Source of the DNA: Tateyamaria omphalii
Lineage (GTDB): Bacteria > Pseudomonadota > Alphaproteobacteria > Rhodobacterales > Rhodobacteraceae
Direction: 5' to 3'
Assembly (NCBI RefSeq): GCF_014651375.1
Contig: NZ_BMWT01000002.1
Coordinates: 501,477 to 565,476, forward strand
Length of the DNA stretch: 64,000 bases
Shown here: positions 45,867 through 55,106 of the stretch, in pieces
Layout of the letters: each line of letters opens with the position of its first letter
How positions within the stretch are numbered: position 1 is the first letter of the stretch
Position numbers and translations under genes: made by a program
Notes under the pieces: model-generated
Database searches by the model: none
Told to the model about the DNA's origin: nothing
What the model saw: the letters and a program-made list of their open reading frames with translations, nothing else

Positions 45867-46748
45867 TTAGTTGGATGCGACTTGGAAGTCTTGCGGTGTG
45901 CCGGCGAACTCCGCTTTCGCGCCCGACAACCACTCTGCATATGCTTCTTCGCTCACCACTTTGACCGTGATGGGCATGTAAGCGTGGGCAATGCCGCACA
46001 GCTCGGAGCACTGACCGAAATAGACGCCCTCTTTCTCAGCAGTGAACCACAACTCGGCCAAACGGCCAGGCACGGCATCCTGCTTCACACCAAAGGCGGG
46101 GATGGTCCAGGCGTGGATTACGTCAGCACCGGTCACTTGTACAACGATGGTTTTGCCAACGGGCACAACAACGGCGTTATCGGTTGCCAGCAGGAAGTCT
46201 TCGCGGCTGTATCCAGCGTCGACAAGCGCTTGCTCCGTTTCAGGCGTCAAGGAGTTGTCGCCACCAGTTGCAGGCGCGCCGATCATGTAGCTGTCAAACG
46301 CGAAACCTTCGTCCACGTACTCGTAGCCCCAGAACCACTGATAGCCTGTGGCCTTGATGGTTACGTCCGCTTCGGGAATCTCTTGCTGGTGGAACAGCGT
46401 GGGCAGAGAAAATGCACCGATGAAAACCAAGATCACGATCGGAATGATGGTCCAGGCAATCTCAACCGGAGTGTTGTGGGTGAAGCCGGCAGGCTCGGGA
46501 TTGCGCTTGCGGTTGTAGCGCACGATCACCCACGCCATCAGCCCGGTCACGAACAGAGTGATCAAGGTGATGATGACAAGGATCATACCGTCCAGCCATT
46601 GAAGGCGGCGGGCGATTTCCGTGGCGGCGGGTTGAAAACCCATTGCACCATCCACGGGGAGGCCAATCACCTCAAGGCCATCCTGGGCCCAGGCCGGGGC
46701 GGCAGCAAGGGCGCTGAGCACACCCGAAATCGAGAAAAGCTTTTTCAT
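45867..46748 (-). CDS. coxB: Cytochrome c oxidase subunit II
   Basis: A 293-residue protein. A signal peptide ([21 protein letters not shown]) is followed by two membrane helices and a periplasmic cupredoxin domain. The CuA site is visible: late His in [13 protein letters not shown], then [16 protein letters not shown] with Cys, Glu, Cys, His and Met. YQWFWGYEY is the electron-entry aromatic patch. The ATG at 46748 has AGGA upstream. Subunit I (coxA) is not in the cluster. Confidence 0.97.
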   Translation of the reverse strand: MKKLFSISGVLSALAAAPAWAQDGLEVIGLPVDGAMGFQPAATEIARRLQWLDGMILVIITLITLFVTGLMAWVIVRYNRKRNPEPAGFTHNTPVEIAWTIIPIVILVFIGAFSLPTLFHQQEIPEADVTIKATGYQWFWGYEYVDEGFAFDSYMIGAPATGGDNSLTPETEQALVDAGYSREDFLLATDNAVVVPVGKTIVVQVTGADVIHAWTIPAFGVKQDAVPGRLAELWFTAEKEGVYFGQCSELCGIAHAYMPITVKVVSEEAYAEWLSGAKAEFAGTPQDFQVASN

Positions 46749-46936
46749 CTGGTCGTCCTGATCTTGAGTGATCAACATTTTGGTTCGGAGAAAGGCCGCA
46801 ACACCTGTTGCGTTCGCCTCCCGTTGTATTGTCGCGACTTACAATCATATCTTGGCTTCAAGATAAAGACATAAGGGGCGCGTCAAACAGACGCTTGCCG
46901 TGACGAAATGCCCCACAGCACACCGGAGTATACCAA

Positions 46937-48358
46937 ATGACCGACGCCCCCTTTGCACCGCTGGATCAGGATATTGACCGCGCGGTGGCCTTACAGGTTC
47001 TGCGCGACGCCACAGCAGGCGCGGACGACGGCGAATTGTTCTTTGAACGCCGCCGATCGGAAGCCCTGGTGTACGATGACGGTCGCCTGAAAACAGCCAG
47101 CTATGATGCAGCGCAGGGGTTTGGACTGCGCGCGGTAAAAGGAGAAGTGGCTGGGTACGCGCATTCCACAGAAATCTCCGAATCTGCTCTGCGCCGCGCG
47201 TCGGAAACCGCCCGCCTCGCGGTCGGGGATGGCGGAGGAACATTGGCGGATGCTCCGCAGCCGACCAACACGCATCTGTACACGTCCGACGATCCCATTG
47301 CCGGGGCCGGTTTTCCGGTCAAGCTGGAGACACTGAAAGACATCGACGCCTATCTGCGCGACCTTGATTCGCGGGTCGTTCAGGTGTCGGCCTCGCTTGC
47401 CGCCTCGATCCAAGAGGTCGAGATCTTGCGCCCTGAGGGTCATTCGGTGCGTGATGTCCGCCCGATGACCCGACTGAACATCTCGGTCATCGTGGAGCAA
47501 AATGGGCGTCGCGAAAGCGGGAGCGCAGGCGGCGGTGGGCGCGTTGGCCTCGATGGGCTGATCGACCGCACTGATTGGCAGGCCAAGGCACGCGAAGCAT
47601 TGCGAGTGGCCGTCGTGAACCTTGATGCGGTCCCTGCCCCGGCTGGTGTTATGGATGTCGTCCTCGGCCCCGGCTGGCCAGGTATTCTGCTGCACGAAGC
47701 GATTGGTCACGGTCTCGAAGGAGACTTCAATCGCAAAGGCAGTTCCGCCTTCGCTGGGCTTATGGGCGAACGGATAGCTGCGCCGGGTGTCACTGTTCTT
47801 GACGATGGGACAATTCCCGAGCGGCGCGGGTCGATCACCGTCGATGACGAAGGTACGCCATCAGGCAAGAACACATTGATCGAGGATGGTATCCTTGTTG
47901 GTTACATGCAGGATCGCCAAAACGCCCGACTGATGGGCGTAAAGGCTACTGGCAACGGACGCAGGCAAAGCTACGCTCACGCGCCAATGCCGCGCATGAC
48001 CAATACATACATGCTGGGCGGCGAAAGCACGGCAGAAGACATCGTGGCTGATCTCAAGGATGGAATCTATGCAGTTGGCTTCGGCGGCGGACAGGTTGAT
48101 ATCACCAACGGCAAATTCGTCTTTTCGTGTACCGAAGCCTATCGCGTGGAAAACGGTAAGGTCGGCGCGCCGGTCAAAGGTGCAACTCTTATTGGCGACG
48201 GTGCCACCGCACTCAAACATATCCGCGGGATCGGAAACGACATGGCGCTCGACCCCGGTATGGGCAATTGTGGCAAGGCGGGGCAGTGGGTGCCCGTTGG
48301 GGTCGGCCAGCCGACTTTGATGATCGGTGGGCTGACGGTTGGTGGATCTGCTGCGTGA
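46937..48358 (+). CDS. tldD: Metalloprotease TldD
   Basis: A 473-residue TldD protein. The zinc motif HEAIGH lies at residues 253-258 within GWPGILLHEAIGHGLEGDFNRKGSS. The C-terminal Cys-containing stretch and GQWVPVGVGQPTLMIGGLTVGG complete the family fold. TldD works with TldE/PmbA, not seen here, in degrading unfolded peptides and maturing some peptide antibiotics. It is divergent from coxB; TATCTTG-N4-CAAGATA (46848-46865) lies in the shared upstream region. Confidence 0.95.
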   Translation: MTDAPFAPLDQDIDRAVALQVLRDATAGADDGELFFERRRSEALVYDDGRLKTASYDAAQGFGLRAVKGEVAGYAHSTEISESALRRASETARLAVGDGGGTLADAPQPTNTHLYTSDDPIAGAGFPVKLETLKDIDAYLRDLDSRVVQVSASLAASIQEVEILRPEGHSVRDVRPMTRLNISVIVEQNGRRESGSAGGGGRVGLDGLIDRTDWQAKAREALRVAVVNLDAVPAPAGVMDVVLGPGWPGILLHEAIGHGLEGDFNRKGSSAFAGLMGERIAAPGVTVLDDGTIPERRGSITVDDEGTPSGKNTLIEDGILVGYMQDRQNARLMGVKATGNGRRQSYAHAPMPRMTNTYMLGGESTAEDIVADLKDGIYAVGFGGGQVDITNGKFVFSCTEAYRVENGKVGAPVKGATLIGDGATALKHIRGIGNDMALDPGMGNCGKAGQWVPVGVGQPTLMIGGLTVGGSAA

Positions 48359-48582
48359 ACCGGCACTGATTCCAATTGTTTAAAATGAATGAAGTTTTGG
48401 CGCTTTTGGACGGTGCCCAGTTGATGCGTGTGTTTTTGGCACGACAATGGAATCTGTTTTCGCTCGGAAATTTCACAACAAAATCAAGGGGAAACTGGGC
48501 GTATTGATATGAAGCAGCGAGTCTTCATGCGTTGTTAACCTTGCCGATTCTACAACATTCTCAGCAACGGACGGAGCCTCGG

Positions 48583-49734
48583 ATGACTGAAAAGGATACC
48601 CATCCTTCTTCCACTCACCCCCCACTCCCACCCACCTCGGAAGATGACCAGTTCGCCCGTCTCCGTCTGTTGCGCTCACGCCGGGTCGGCATTTCAACGT
48701 ATAAACGCCTGCTGATTGAACACGGCACCGCGCAAAACGCGCTGGCCGCGCTACCCGAGGTAGCGCGCGCCGCCGGCGTTGAGAGCTACCAGGTTTGCCC
48801 CGAAGGTGTCGTATATGCCGAGCTGAAGGCCGCGCGCGCCATCGGCGCACGGCTCGTGGCGTTCGGCAGTTCCAACTATCCTGTTTCGTTGATGGAGCTG
48901 AGCGATGCGCCGCCATTCCTATGGGTGCTGGGCGAAACATCGCTGCTAAAAAAGCCGATGATTGCGCTTGTGGGTGCACGGAACGCGTCCTCACTTGGCA
49001 CCCGTATGGCACGATCATTGGCCCGCGACTTGGGCGCGGAGGGATATGTCGTGGTTTCTGGGCTTGCGCGTGGTATCGACGCCTCTGCACATCTCGCCGC
49101 TCTGGCAACCGGCACGATTGCCGTGCAAGCCGGTGGTGTTGATACGATCTACCCCGCTGAAAACACCACTTTGGCCCAAGATATTGCCGCCCAAGGCGCA
49201 CGCATCAGCGAACAGCCCATGGGTCTCCAGCCTATGGCCCGGCACTTTCCAGCGCGTAACCGGATCATCTCTGGTCTTGCCCAAGCCACGATTGTTGTTG
49301 AGGCGGCTGCCAAGTCCGGCAGCCTGATCACGGCGCGGGATGCGCTTGATCTGGGCCGTGACGTTCTCGCGGTGCCGGGTCACCCGATGGATGCGCGCGC
49401 GTCAGGCTGCAATATGCTGATCCGCGATGGAGCGACTTTGGTGCGTGACGCATCCGATGTGCTTGAGGCGTTGGCGCCGATCGCTCCCGTTGCTGCGCCA
49501 GAACTGCCATTACAAGCACCGACAAGTGCTCCCAAGGACCGCCGCACACTTCAAGAAACGGCAGCACTGCACCAACAAATACTGTCACGCCTTGGCCCCT
49601 CCCCATTGGCTGAAGACCAGTTGATCCGCGACCTCGGTGCGCCGTCGGCCGCCGTCGCGCCGGTGCTTGTTGAACTCGAGCTTGATGGCGCCATTGATCG
49701 CGCGCCGGGTGGCCTTCTGACCCGCGCCAGTTGA
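48583..49734 (+). CDS. dprA: DNA-processing protein DprA
   Basis: A 383-residue DprA/Smf. The N-terminal helical region is followed by the extended Rossmann core, IALVGARNASSLGTRMARSLARDLG, VVSGLARGIDASAHLAAL, FPARNRIISGLAQATIVVEAAAKSGSL and VPGHPMDARASGCNMLIRDGA. A C-terminal winged-helix-like DML1 domain follows from about 315. It loads RecA on incoming single strands during transformation. The ATG at 48583 has GGAG upstream. Confidence 0.94.
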   Translation: MTEKDTHPSSTHPPLPPTSEDDQFARLRLLRSRRVGISTYKRLLIEHGTAQNALAALPEVARAAGVESYQVCPEGVVYAELKAARAIGARLVAFGSSNYPVSLMELSDAPPFLWVLGETSLLKKPMIALVGARNASSLGTRMARSLARDLGAEGYVVVSGLARGIDASAHLAALATGTIAVQAGGVDTIYPAENTTLAQDIAAQGARISEQPMGLQPMARHFPARNRIISGLAQATIVVEAAAKSGSLITARDALDLGRDVLAVPGHPMDARASGCNMLIRDGATLVRDASDVLEALAPIAPVAAPELPLQAPTSAPKDRRTLQETAALHQQILSRLGPSPLAEDQLIRDLGAPSAAVAPVLVELELDGAIDRAPGGLLTRAS

Positions 49735-49832
49735 TCGCACCCCATTGGGCAATATTGACATTCAGGCCTTGCGCCCCACATGTTGCGCCGCCATAGAGCA
49801 GCAAATTCTCCCGTTTGAGGTCACCCCGTTAC

Positions 49833-52403
49833 ATGCCTGTCGTCGTTGTTGAATCCCCTGCCAAAGCCAAGACGATCAACAAGTATCTGGGCGATGATTA
49901 TACCGTCTTGGCCAGTTACGGACACGTCCGTGACCTGCCGCCGAAAGACGGTTCTGTCGACCCTGACAACGAATTCGACATGCTGTGGGAAGTCGCCAGC
50001 GACAGCAAGAAACACGTCAAGGCCATCGCGGACGCCCTGAAAGATGACAATGCCCTGATCCTCGCCACCGACCCCGATCGTGAAGGCGAGGCGATCAGCT
50101 GGCACTTGCAGGAGGCGCTGACGAAACGGAAGTCCATCAAAAAGGACACCGACGTCAAACGCGTCACGTTCAACGCCATTACAAAGGCCGCCGTCACCGA
50201 AGCGATGCAGAACGCACGACAAGTGGATATGCCACTGGTCGAAGCCTATCTGGCGCGTCGCGCGCTTGATTATCTGGTCGGCTTCAACCTGTCGCCCGTC
50301 CTCTGGCGCAAACTGCCCGGTGCCAAGTCCGCGGGGCGCGTCCAGTCTGTCTGCCTGCGCCTGATCACCGAGCGCGAGATGGAAATCGAAGCCTTCCGCG
50401 CCCGGGAATACTGGTCCGTCAAAGCCGTCCTCGCGTCCCCGCGGGGACAGGAATACGAGGCGCGTCTCGTAAACCTTGCCGGTAAGAAGCTTGAGAAATA
50501 TGACCTGGAGAATCAGACGCAGGCGGAAATGGCCCAACAGGCCATCACCAGCCGCGACCTAAAAATCCAATCGGTCGAGGCGAAACCGGCCTCCCGTAAC
50601 CCATCCGCTCCCTTCATGACCTCGACGCTGCAACAGGAAGCCAGCCGCAAATTCGGCATGGGTGCACGTCAGTGCATGTCGTCGGCACAGCGCCTCTATG
50701 AGGCGGGCTACATCACTTACATGCGGACAGATGGCATCGACATGGCACCTGAGGCCGTTCAGAACGCCCGCGATGCAATCAAGGATCGCTACGGCGCCGA
50801 GTACGTGCCCTCCCAACCGCGCATGTACAAGAACAAGGCCAAGAACGCGCAGGAAGCCCACGAATGTATCCGACCCACGGATATGGCACGCGATGCGGCA
50901 AGCCTGAAAATCACGGATGAAGATCAGCGCAAACTCTATGACCTGATCTGGAAACGGACCCTCGCCTGCCAGATGGAAGGTGCGCGGCTGGAACGCACAA
51001 CGGTCGAAATTGGCAGCGACGATGGCCAAGTCGGTTTGCGCGCCACAGGGCAGGTTGTTCTGTTTGACGGGTTCCTGCGAGTCTACGAAGAAGGCCGCGA
51101 TGACGTGGTCGTCGATGAGGACGACAAGCGCCTGCCGCAGCTGAGCGAAGGCGAAGCTGCCGACAAGCGGTCGGTCACGCCCGAACAGCACTTCACCCAG
51201 CCCCCGCCCCGCTATACCGAAGCAACGCTGGTCAAGCGTATGGAAGAGTTGGGGATCGGGCGCCCTTCGACCTACGCAAGCATCGTCACGACGATTCAGG
51301 ACCGCGGCTACGTTCGCAAGGACCGCAACCGACTGATCCCTGAAGACAAGGGACGTTTGGTGATTGCTTTCCTCGAAAACTACTTCCGCAAATATGTCGG
51401 CTACAACTTCACGGCCGGGCTTGAGGAAGAATTGGACGACGTCAGCGCCGGCGATCGCAACTATAAGGATGTCCTTGGCCGCTTCTGGCAGGATTTCTCG
51501 GCGGCGATTGCAGAGACATCCGAACTGCGCATTACCGACGTGCTGGAAAAGATCAATGAGGTGCTAGAGCCTCACCTGTTCCCGCCGCTCGAAGATGGCG
51601 GTGACCCCCGCCTGTGTCCGAATTGCGGACTTGGCAGGCTTTCAATGCGTACCGCCCGTTCAGGTGGCGCTTTCATTGGGTGTTCAAACTACCCAGAATG
51701 CCGCTACACCCGCCCCTTCGGCCCGCCGGATCCGGAAGCCGAGGCCAGTGCCATTCCGCCTGAAGGCAAGCTGCTGGGCGAAGACGCAGGCGATGAAATC
51801 CGCGTGTTCAAAGGCCGTTTTGGTCCCTACGTACAGCGCGGTGCCGTCACCGAAGAGAACAAAAAGCCACCGCGCCAATCGATTCCAAAGGACTGGACAC
51901 CTGAGGAACTGGAGCTGGACCGGGCCGTCATGCTGCTGTCCCTGCCCCGCGAACTGGGTCCGCACCCAGAAGACGGGATCATGGTCTGGGCCAATATCGG
52001 GCGCTACGGCCCGTATCTGAAACACGCGGAAAGCACCTCTGACCGCGGCGGCACCAACGCGAATCTCGAGAGCATCGACGAAGTGTGGACCGTTGGCATG
52101 AACCGGGCCGTCCAACTGCTCGCCGAAAAAGTCGCAAGTCGAGGCGGGCGTGGTGCTGCGGCCAAACCGCTGCACGAGCTGGGTGAACACCCCGACGAGG
52201 GCGGACCGGTCAACGTGATGAAGGGCAAGTATGGGCCTTACGTCAAATGGGGCAAAGTCAACGCGACCATTCCAAAAGGCACGGAACCCGAGGATGTCAC
52301 CATGGAGATGGCCGTACAGCTAATCTCAGAAAAAGCACCCAAGAAGAAAACGACGCGCAAAAAGGCTGCCCCGAAAAAGAAGACGGCCAAGAAAAGTGCT
52401 TGA
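49833..52403 (+). CDS. topA: DNA topoisomerase I
   Basis: An 856-residue type IA topoisomerase. The Toprim domain begins VVVESPAKAKTINKYLG with ATDPDREGEAISWHL. The catalytic Tyr is about residue 296 in YITYMRTDG. A CPNCG and GCSNYPECRY zinc finger lies near residues 593-630, followed by repeats of the FGPYVQRG, YGPYLKHAES and YGPYVKWGK type. A Lys-rich tail ends the protein. The start MPVVVVESPAKA is standard. It relaxes negative supercoils. Confidence 0.97.
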   Translation: MPVVVVESPAKAKTINKYLGDDYTVLASYGHVRDLPPKDGSVDPDNEFDMLWEVASDSKKHVKAIADALKDDNALILATDPDREGEAISWHLQEALTKRKSIKKDTDVKRVTFNAITKAAVTEAMQNARQVDMPLVEAYLARRALDYLVGFNLSPVLWRKLPGAKSAGRVQSVCLRLITEREMEIEAFRAREYWSVKAVLASPRGQEYEARLVNLAGKKLEKYDLENQTQAEMAQQAITSRDLKIQSVEAKPASRNPSAPFMTSTLQQEASRKFGMGARQCMSSAQRLYEAGYITYMRTDGIDMAPEAVQNARDAIKDRYGAEYVPSQPRMYKNKAKNAQEAHECIRPTDMARDAASLKITDEDQRKLYDLIWKRTLACQMEGARLERTTVEIGSDDGQVGLRATGQVVLFDGFLRVYEEGRDDVVVDEDDKRLPQLSEGEAADKRSVTPEQHFTQPPPRYTEATLVKRMEELGIGRPSTYASIVTTIQDRGYVRKDRNRLIPEDKGRLVIAFLENYFRKYVGYNFTAGLEEELDDVSAGDRNYKDVLGRFWQDFSAAIAETSELRITDVLEKINEVLEPHLFPPLEDGGDPRLCPNCGLGRLSMRTARSGGAFIGCSNYPECRYTRPFGPPDPEAEASAIPPEGKLLGEDAGDEIRVFKGRFGPYVQRGAVTEENKKPPRQSIPKDWTPEELELDRAVMLLSLPRELGPHPEDGIMVWANIGRYGPYLKHAESTSDRGGTNANLESIDEVWTVGMNRAVQLLAEKVASRGGRGAAAKPLHELGEHPDEGGPVNVMKGKYGPYVKWGKVNATIPKGTEPEDVTMEMAVQLISEKAPKKKTTRKKAAPKKKTAKKSA

Positions 52404-52405
52404 TT

Positions 52406-52852
52406 TCAGTCTTTAATTTCCAGTGCCTCGACACGGTCAGCGACTTTGCCGAGCAGTCTGATCAACTCGTCCTGCTCTGTCACAGTCAGCGCAGACAAGA
52501 AAATACCCATGTCATTTAAATCCTGATCGTGGATGGCATCCGCGATCACCTGCCCTTCGGCCGTCAGGCGCAGCTGATAGGCGCGGCGGTCACCGGTACA
52601 TTGCCTGCGTTCGATCCAGCCGCGGTTGATCAAGCGCCCGATCACGCTGCTGGCCGTGGTCGCCGCTATACCAAGCGATCCCGCGACCACCGATGCGCGG
52701 ACGCCCGGATCAGCGCGCACCATGCCCAGCGTGTGAAAATCCAGAGGATTGAATTTGATAATGTGCTGATGTTCGGGCCCGGTCCGCTCACTGATCAGCA
52801 ACACGCGCATCACCGTTTTCACGTGGCGCAGAAGGTCATGTTCCTTGGTCAT
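52406..52852 (-). CDS. MarR-family transcriptional regulator
   Basis: A 148-residue winged-helix repressor. DNA-binding helices fall around residues 48-75 (VRASVVAGSLGIAATTASSVIGRLINRGWIERR), with the wing CTGDRRAYQLRLTAEGQ. Its gene ends 2 bases from topA on the other strand. Upstream lies a candidate MarR box and then a divergent small peptide gene, so it may regulate itself and that gene. Confidence 0.9.
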   Translation of the reverse strand: MTKEHDLLRHVKTVMRVLLISERTGPEHQHIIKFNPLDFHTLGMVRADPGVRASVVAGSLGIAATTASSVIGRLINRGWIERRQCTGDRRAYQLRLTAEGQVIADAIHDQDLNDMGIFLSALTVTEQDELIRLLGKVADRVEALEIKD

Positions 52853-52870
52853 ACCTGAAAATTGCTCAGA

Positions 52871-52890
52871 CCTCTTGAACCTGCAAGAGG
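52871..52890. promoter_or_regulatory. Candidate MarR operator
   Basis: CCTCTTG-AACCTG-CAAGAGG is a perfect 7-base inverted repeat 18 bases upstream of the marR start. Read on the minus strand its centre is TTGCAGGTTCAA, similar to MarR-type boxes. Autoregulation is likely. Confidence 0.5.
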
Positions 52891-52900
52891 GGGCTCCTAA

Positions 52901-52942
52901 TTACTACGATAATCGCAACAATAACTGCGAGAATCGTAGTAA
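52901..52942. promoter_or_regulatory. Nested inverted repeat ahead of the small exported peptide
   Basis: Outer arms TTACTACGAT (52901-52910) and ATCGTAGTAA (52933-52942) enclose inner arms TCGCA and TGCGA around an 8-base loop. The structure ends directly before the ribosome site AAAGGA of the peptide gene. As RNA it would form a 15-bp hairpin with one small internal loop; as DNA it could be a second regulator site. Confidence 0.55.
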
Positions 52943-52954
52943 AAGGAAACAACC

Positions 52955-53116
52955 ATGAAACGCTCGATCATTGCAACTGGTGTCGCATTTGCCCTGATGT
53001 TTGGGGCAGTCACGTCTTCCGCAGCGACCACAATTACCTTCCCGCCGGACATTCCGGCCAGCGACAATGCCAACGACACTGCGCAGACGAAGTGGGCGTT
53101 TAAATTCAAGCATTGA
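52955..53116 (+). CDS. Small exported peptide of unknown function
   Basis: A 53-residue protein that I translated directly. The signal peptide is MKRSIIATGVAFALMFGAVTSSA (cleavage about residue 23). A mature part of about 30 residues follows, ATTITFPPDIPASDNAND through TKWAFKFKH, with no Cys. AGGA lies 8 bases before the ATG. It is divergent from marR and preceded by two inverted repeats, consistent with regulated expression. I do not recognise the family. Confidence 0.65.
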   Translation: MKRSIIATGVAFALMFGAVTSSAATTITFPPDIPASDNANDTAQTKWAFKFKH

Positions 53117-53135
53117 AGACAAGAAACGCAGCGCA

Positions 53136-53152
53136 CCCGGCCAAGCGCCGGG
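53136..53152 (+). terminator. Weak hairpin after the small peptide gene
   Basis: CCCGGC-CAAGC-GCCGGG, extended by GCGC/GCGC flanks, lies 20 bases past the stop. No T run follows, so it may only partly terminate. Confidence 0.4.
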
Positions 53153-53201
53153 CGCGCCTGAACATTGTTCTTCTGCGGCCCATTTTCAATAAGATCCACA
53201 C

Positions 53202-53222
53202 GATGTGGAATTATTCCACATC
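53202..53222. promoter_or_regulatory. Inverted repeat in the scoA promoter region
   Basis: GATGTGGAA and TTCCACATC are separated by TTA, a perfect 9-base inverted repeat 130 bases before scoA. The TGTGGAA/TTCCACA half-sites also occur in the palindrome ahead of the galactoside operon, there with a 1-base spacer. It is a probable operator for a dimeric regulator. Confidence 0.55.
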
Positions 53223-53354
53223 AACAACGCGCCATCACGCCGACATCTTGTATTATAACGCGCACGTTGCCCTCTTCGTTGACTTTGACAGTGCATACAT
53301 TCACATACTGAACCCAGTGCGACTGCCCTGCCACGGGGCTTCTTGGGGAAAGAC

Positions 53355-54050
53355 ATGAAGAAGATTTACGGCTCAGCTTCTGAAGCATTGGATGGGCTTT
53401 TGTTTGACGGCATGTTCATCGCGGCGGGGGGATTTGGCCTATGCGGCATTCCCGAACTGCTCTTGGACGCGATCAAGGATGCAGGCACCAGGGATTTGAC
53501 CTTTGCATCGAACAACGCTGGTGTGGATGACTTTGGAATCGGCATCCTTTTGCAGACGCGCCAGGTGAAAAAGATGATCTCCTCCTACGTGGGCGAAAAC
53601 GCGGAATTCATGCGCCAGTATCTGTCCGGCGAACTTGAGCTCGAGTTCAATCCTCAAGGCACCCTGGCCGAGCGGATGCGCGCGGGTGGCTGCGGCATAC
53701 CCGGTTTTTACACCAAAACAGGTGTCGGAACCGTGATCGCCGAGGGCAAAGAGCACAAGGACTTCGGTGGCGAAACCTACATTATGGAAGAGGGCATCTT
53801 TGCCGATCTGTCCATCGTGAAGGCTTGGAAAGCGGATGCGACAGGCAATCTGATCTTCCGCAAGACTGCGCGTAACTTCAACCCGCCCGCCGCAATGTGT
53901 GGGAAAGTCTGTATCGCTGAGGTGGAAGAAATCGTCCCCACAGGCAGCCTTGACCCTGACGCAATCCACCTACCTGGTATCTACGTCCACCGCCTGATCC
54001 AGGGCGAACATGAAAAGCGCATCGAACAACGGACAACGCGCGCCGCGTGA
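53355..54050 (+). CDS. scoA: 3-oxoacid CoA-transferase subunit A
   Basis: A 231-residue alpha subunit of succinyl-CoA:3-ketoacid (or acetoacetate) CoA-transferase. It has DGLLFDGMFIAAGGFGLCGIPELLLDAI, the oxyanion-type glycine-rich GGCGIPGFYTKTGVGT and ADLSIVKAWKADATGNLIFRKTARNFNPP. It moves CoA between succinyl-CoA and acetoacetate in ketone-body use. GGGGA precedes the ATG at 53355. Unusually, the subunit B gene does not follow directly; a LOV-kinase gene lies between. Confidence 0.93.
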   Translation: MKKIYGSASEALDGLLFDGMFIAAGGFGLCGIPELLLDAIKDAGTRDLTFASNNAGVDDFGIGILLQTRQVKKMISSYVGENAEFMRQYLSGELELEFNPQGTLAERMRAGGCGIPGFYTKTGVGTVIAEGKEHKDFGGETYIMEEGIFADLSIVKAWKADATGNLIFRKTARNFNPPAAMCGKVCIAEVEEIVPTGSLDPDAIHLPGIYVHRLIQGEHEKRIEQRTTRAA

Positions 54051-54061
54051 GGAGCCAGGCC

Positions 54062-55090
54062 ATGCCTGACACCATCGAAGAACTTCTGCAAGACGACAAA
54101 TCCTTTGACGGGTTTTCGCGCGCGCAAGTTGCCATGGTGGTGACCAATCCGCATCTCGAAGACAACCCGATCGTTTACGTAAACCAGGCGTTCACGCGCT
54201 CGACCGGGTACGCTCGATCCGCATCGATTGGCCGCAATTGCCGGTTCCTTCAGGGCGAAGGGACACGTAAGACAGACGTGGACAAGCTGCGCGGCGGTAT
54301 AGAGAACGAAGAAAGTGTCACGGTCGATATCCTCAATTACCGTGCCAATGGCGAACCGTTCACCAACCGCCTGATTGTCGCCCCCGTCCACGATTCACGG
54401 GGGGAAACCCAATATTTCGTGGGCATCCAAAAAGAGCTGCGGCAAAGTGAGATGGCAAGCAGCGCTGAGGACGTAAACGCACAGCTTATCGAGATCCAGA
54501 ATCGGGTTGCCTCTGACCTCTCGATGATCATCGGGATGATCCGTCAGCAATCCGGATCTACATCCGTTCCCGAGGATTTTGCAGCCCTTAGTCGCAGGAT
54601 TGAAACACTCCAACTGCTTTACGAAGAAATGAAGCTGAGCGATCAGCAGTCCAACCGGGACCGCATCCAAATGGGCAGCTACCTTTCTCGTCTATCAGCT
54701 GCGATTGCCCATATCGAAGGTCGCTCCGGTATTCGGGTTTCCCTGCAAATCGAGTCGTTGGAAGTGCCGATCGAAACGGCAACACGTGTCGGTCTGGTCC
54801 TGTCAGAGTTGCTCACGAATGCCTTCCAGCACGCCTTTGATCGCATCGACATGGGACTGGTCGAAGTCAGGATGAGCAGGCTGAGCGCAGGGGGCTTGCG
54901 CCTGATCGTTGCCGATGATGGCGTTGGCATCCCACAGGAAATGGAATGGCCTGACAGCAAGACTGTTGGCGGACGTATTGTGTCCGGCCTCATAGAAGGT
55001 CTAGAAGGAACACTGCATCTGGGCCGTGGCGCCGCAGGAAGTTTCATCACCATAGACGTGCCAGCTGGCGCGGCACTCACCGACGAATAG
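54062..55090 (+). CDS. LOV-domain histidine kinase-like protein lacking the phosphoacceptor His
   Basis: A 342-residue soluble protein. Residues about 20-125 form a LOV domain with GRNCRFLQG (Cys60 is the flavin-adduct Cys) and the flavin-contacting Asn92 (NYRANG), Asn102 and Gln123 (FVGIQ). It should sense blue light. Residues about 140-340 resemble a HisKA_2/HWE-type kinase. The ATPase part is intact, with N-box ELLTNAFQHAF, DDGVGIP and GGRIVSGLIEGLEGT. The segment that normally reads HHRVKNNL is QNRVASDL (146-153), so the phosphorylated His is missing. GAGGAG before the ATG at 54062 sets the start. It lies 11 bases after scoA and 16 before scoB. Confidence 0.88.
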   Translation: MPDTIEELLQDDKSFDGFSRAQVAMVVTNPHLEDNPIVYVNQAFTRSTGYARSASIGRNCRFLQGEGTRKTDVDKLRGGIENEESVTVDILNYRANGEPFTNRLIVAPVHDSRGETQYFVGIQKELRQSEMASSAEDVNAQLIEIQNRVASDLSMIIGMIRQQSGSTSVPEDFAALSRRIETLQLLYEEMKLSDQQSNRDRIQMGSYLSRLSAAIAHIEGRSGIRVSLQIESLEVPIETATRVGLVLSELLTNAFQHAFDRIDMGLVEVRMSRLSAGGLRLIVADDGVGIPQEMEWPDSKTVGGRIVSGLIEGLEGTLHLGRGAAGSFITIDVPAGAALTDE

Positions 55091-55106
55091 TGAATAAGGA
55101 CAATCG

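Noticed and set aside
46848..46865. TATCTTG-N4-CAAGATA between coxB and tldD as an operator
   Set aside because: The repeat is perfect but only 7 bases long and has no regulator nearby; I kept it only as a note under tldD.
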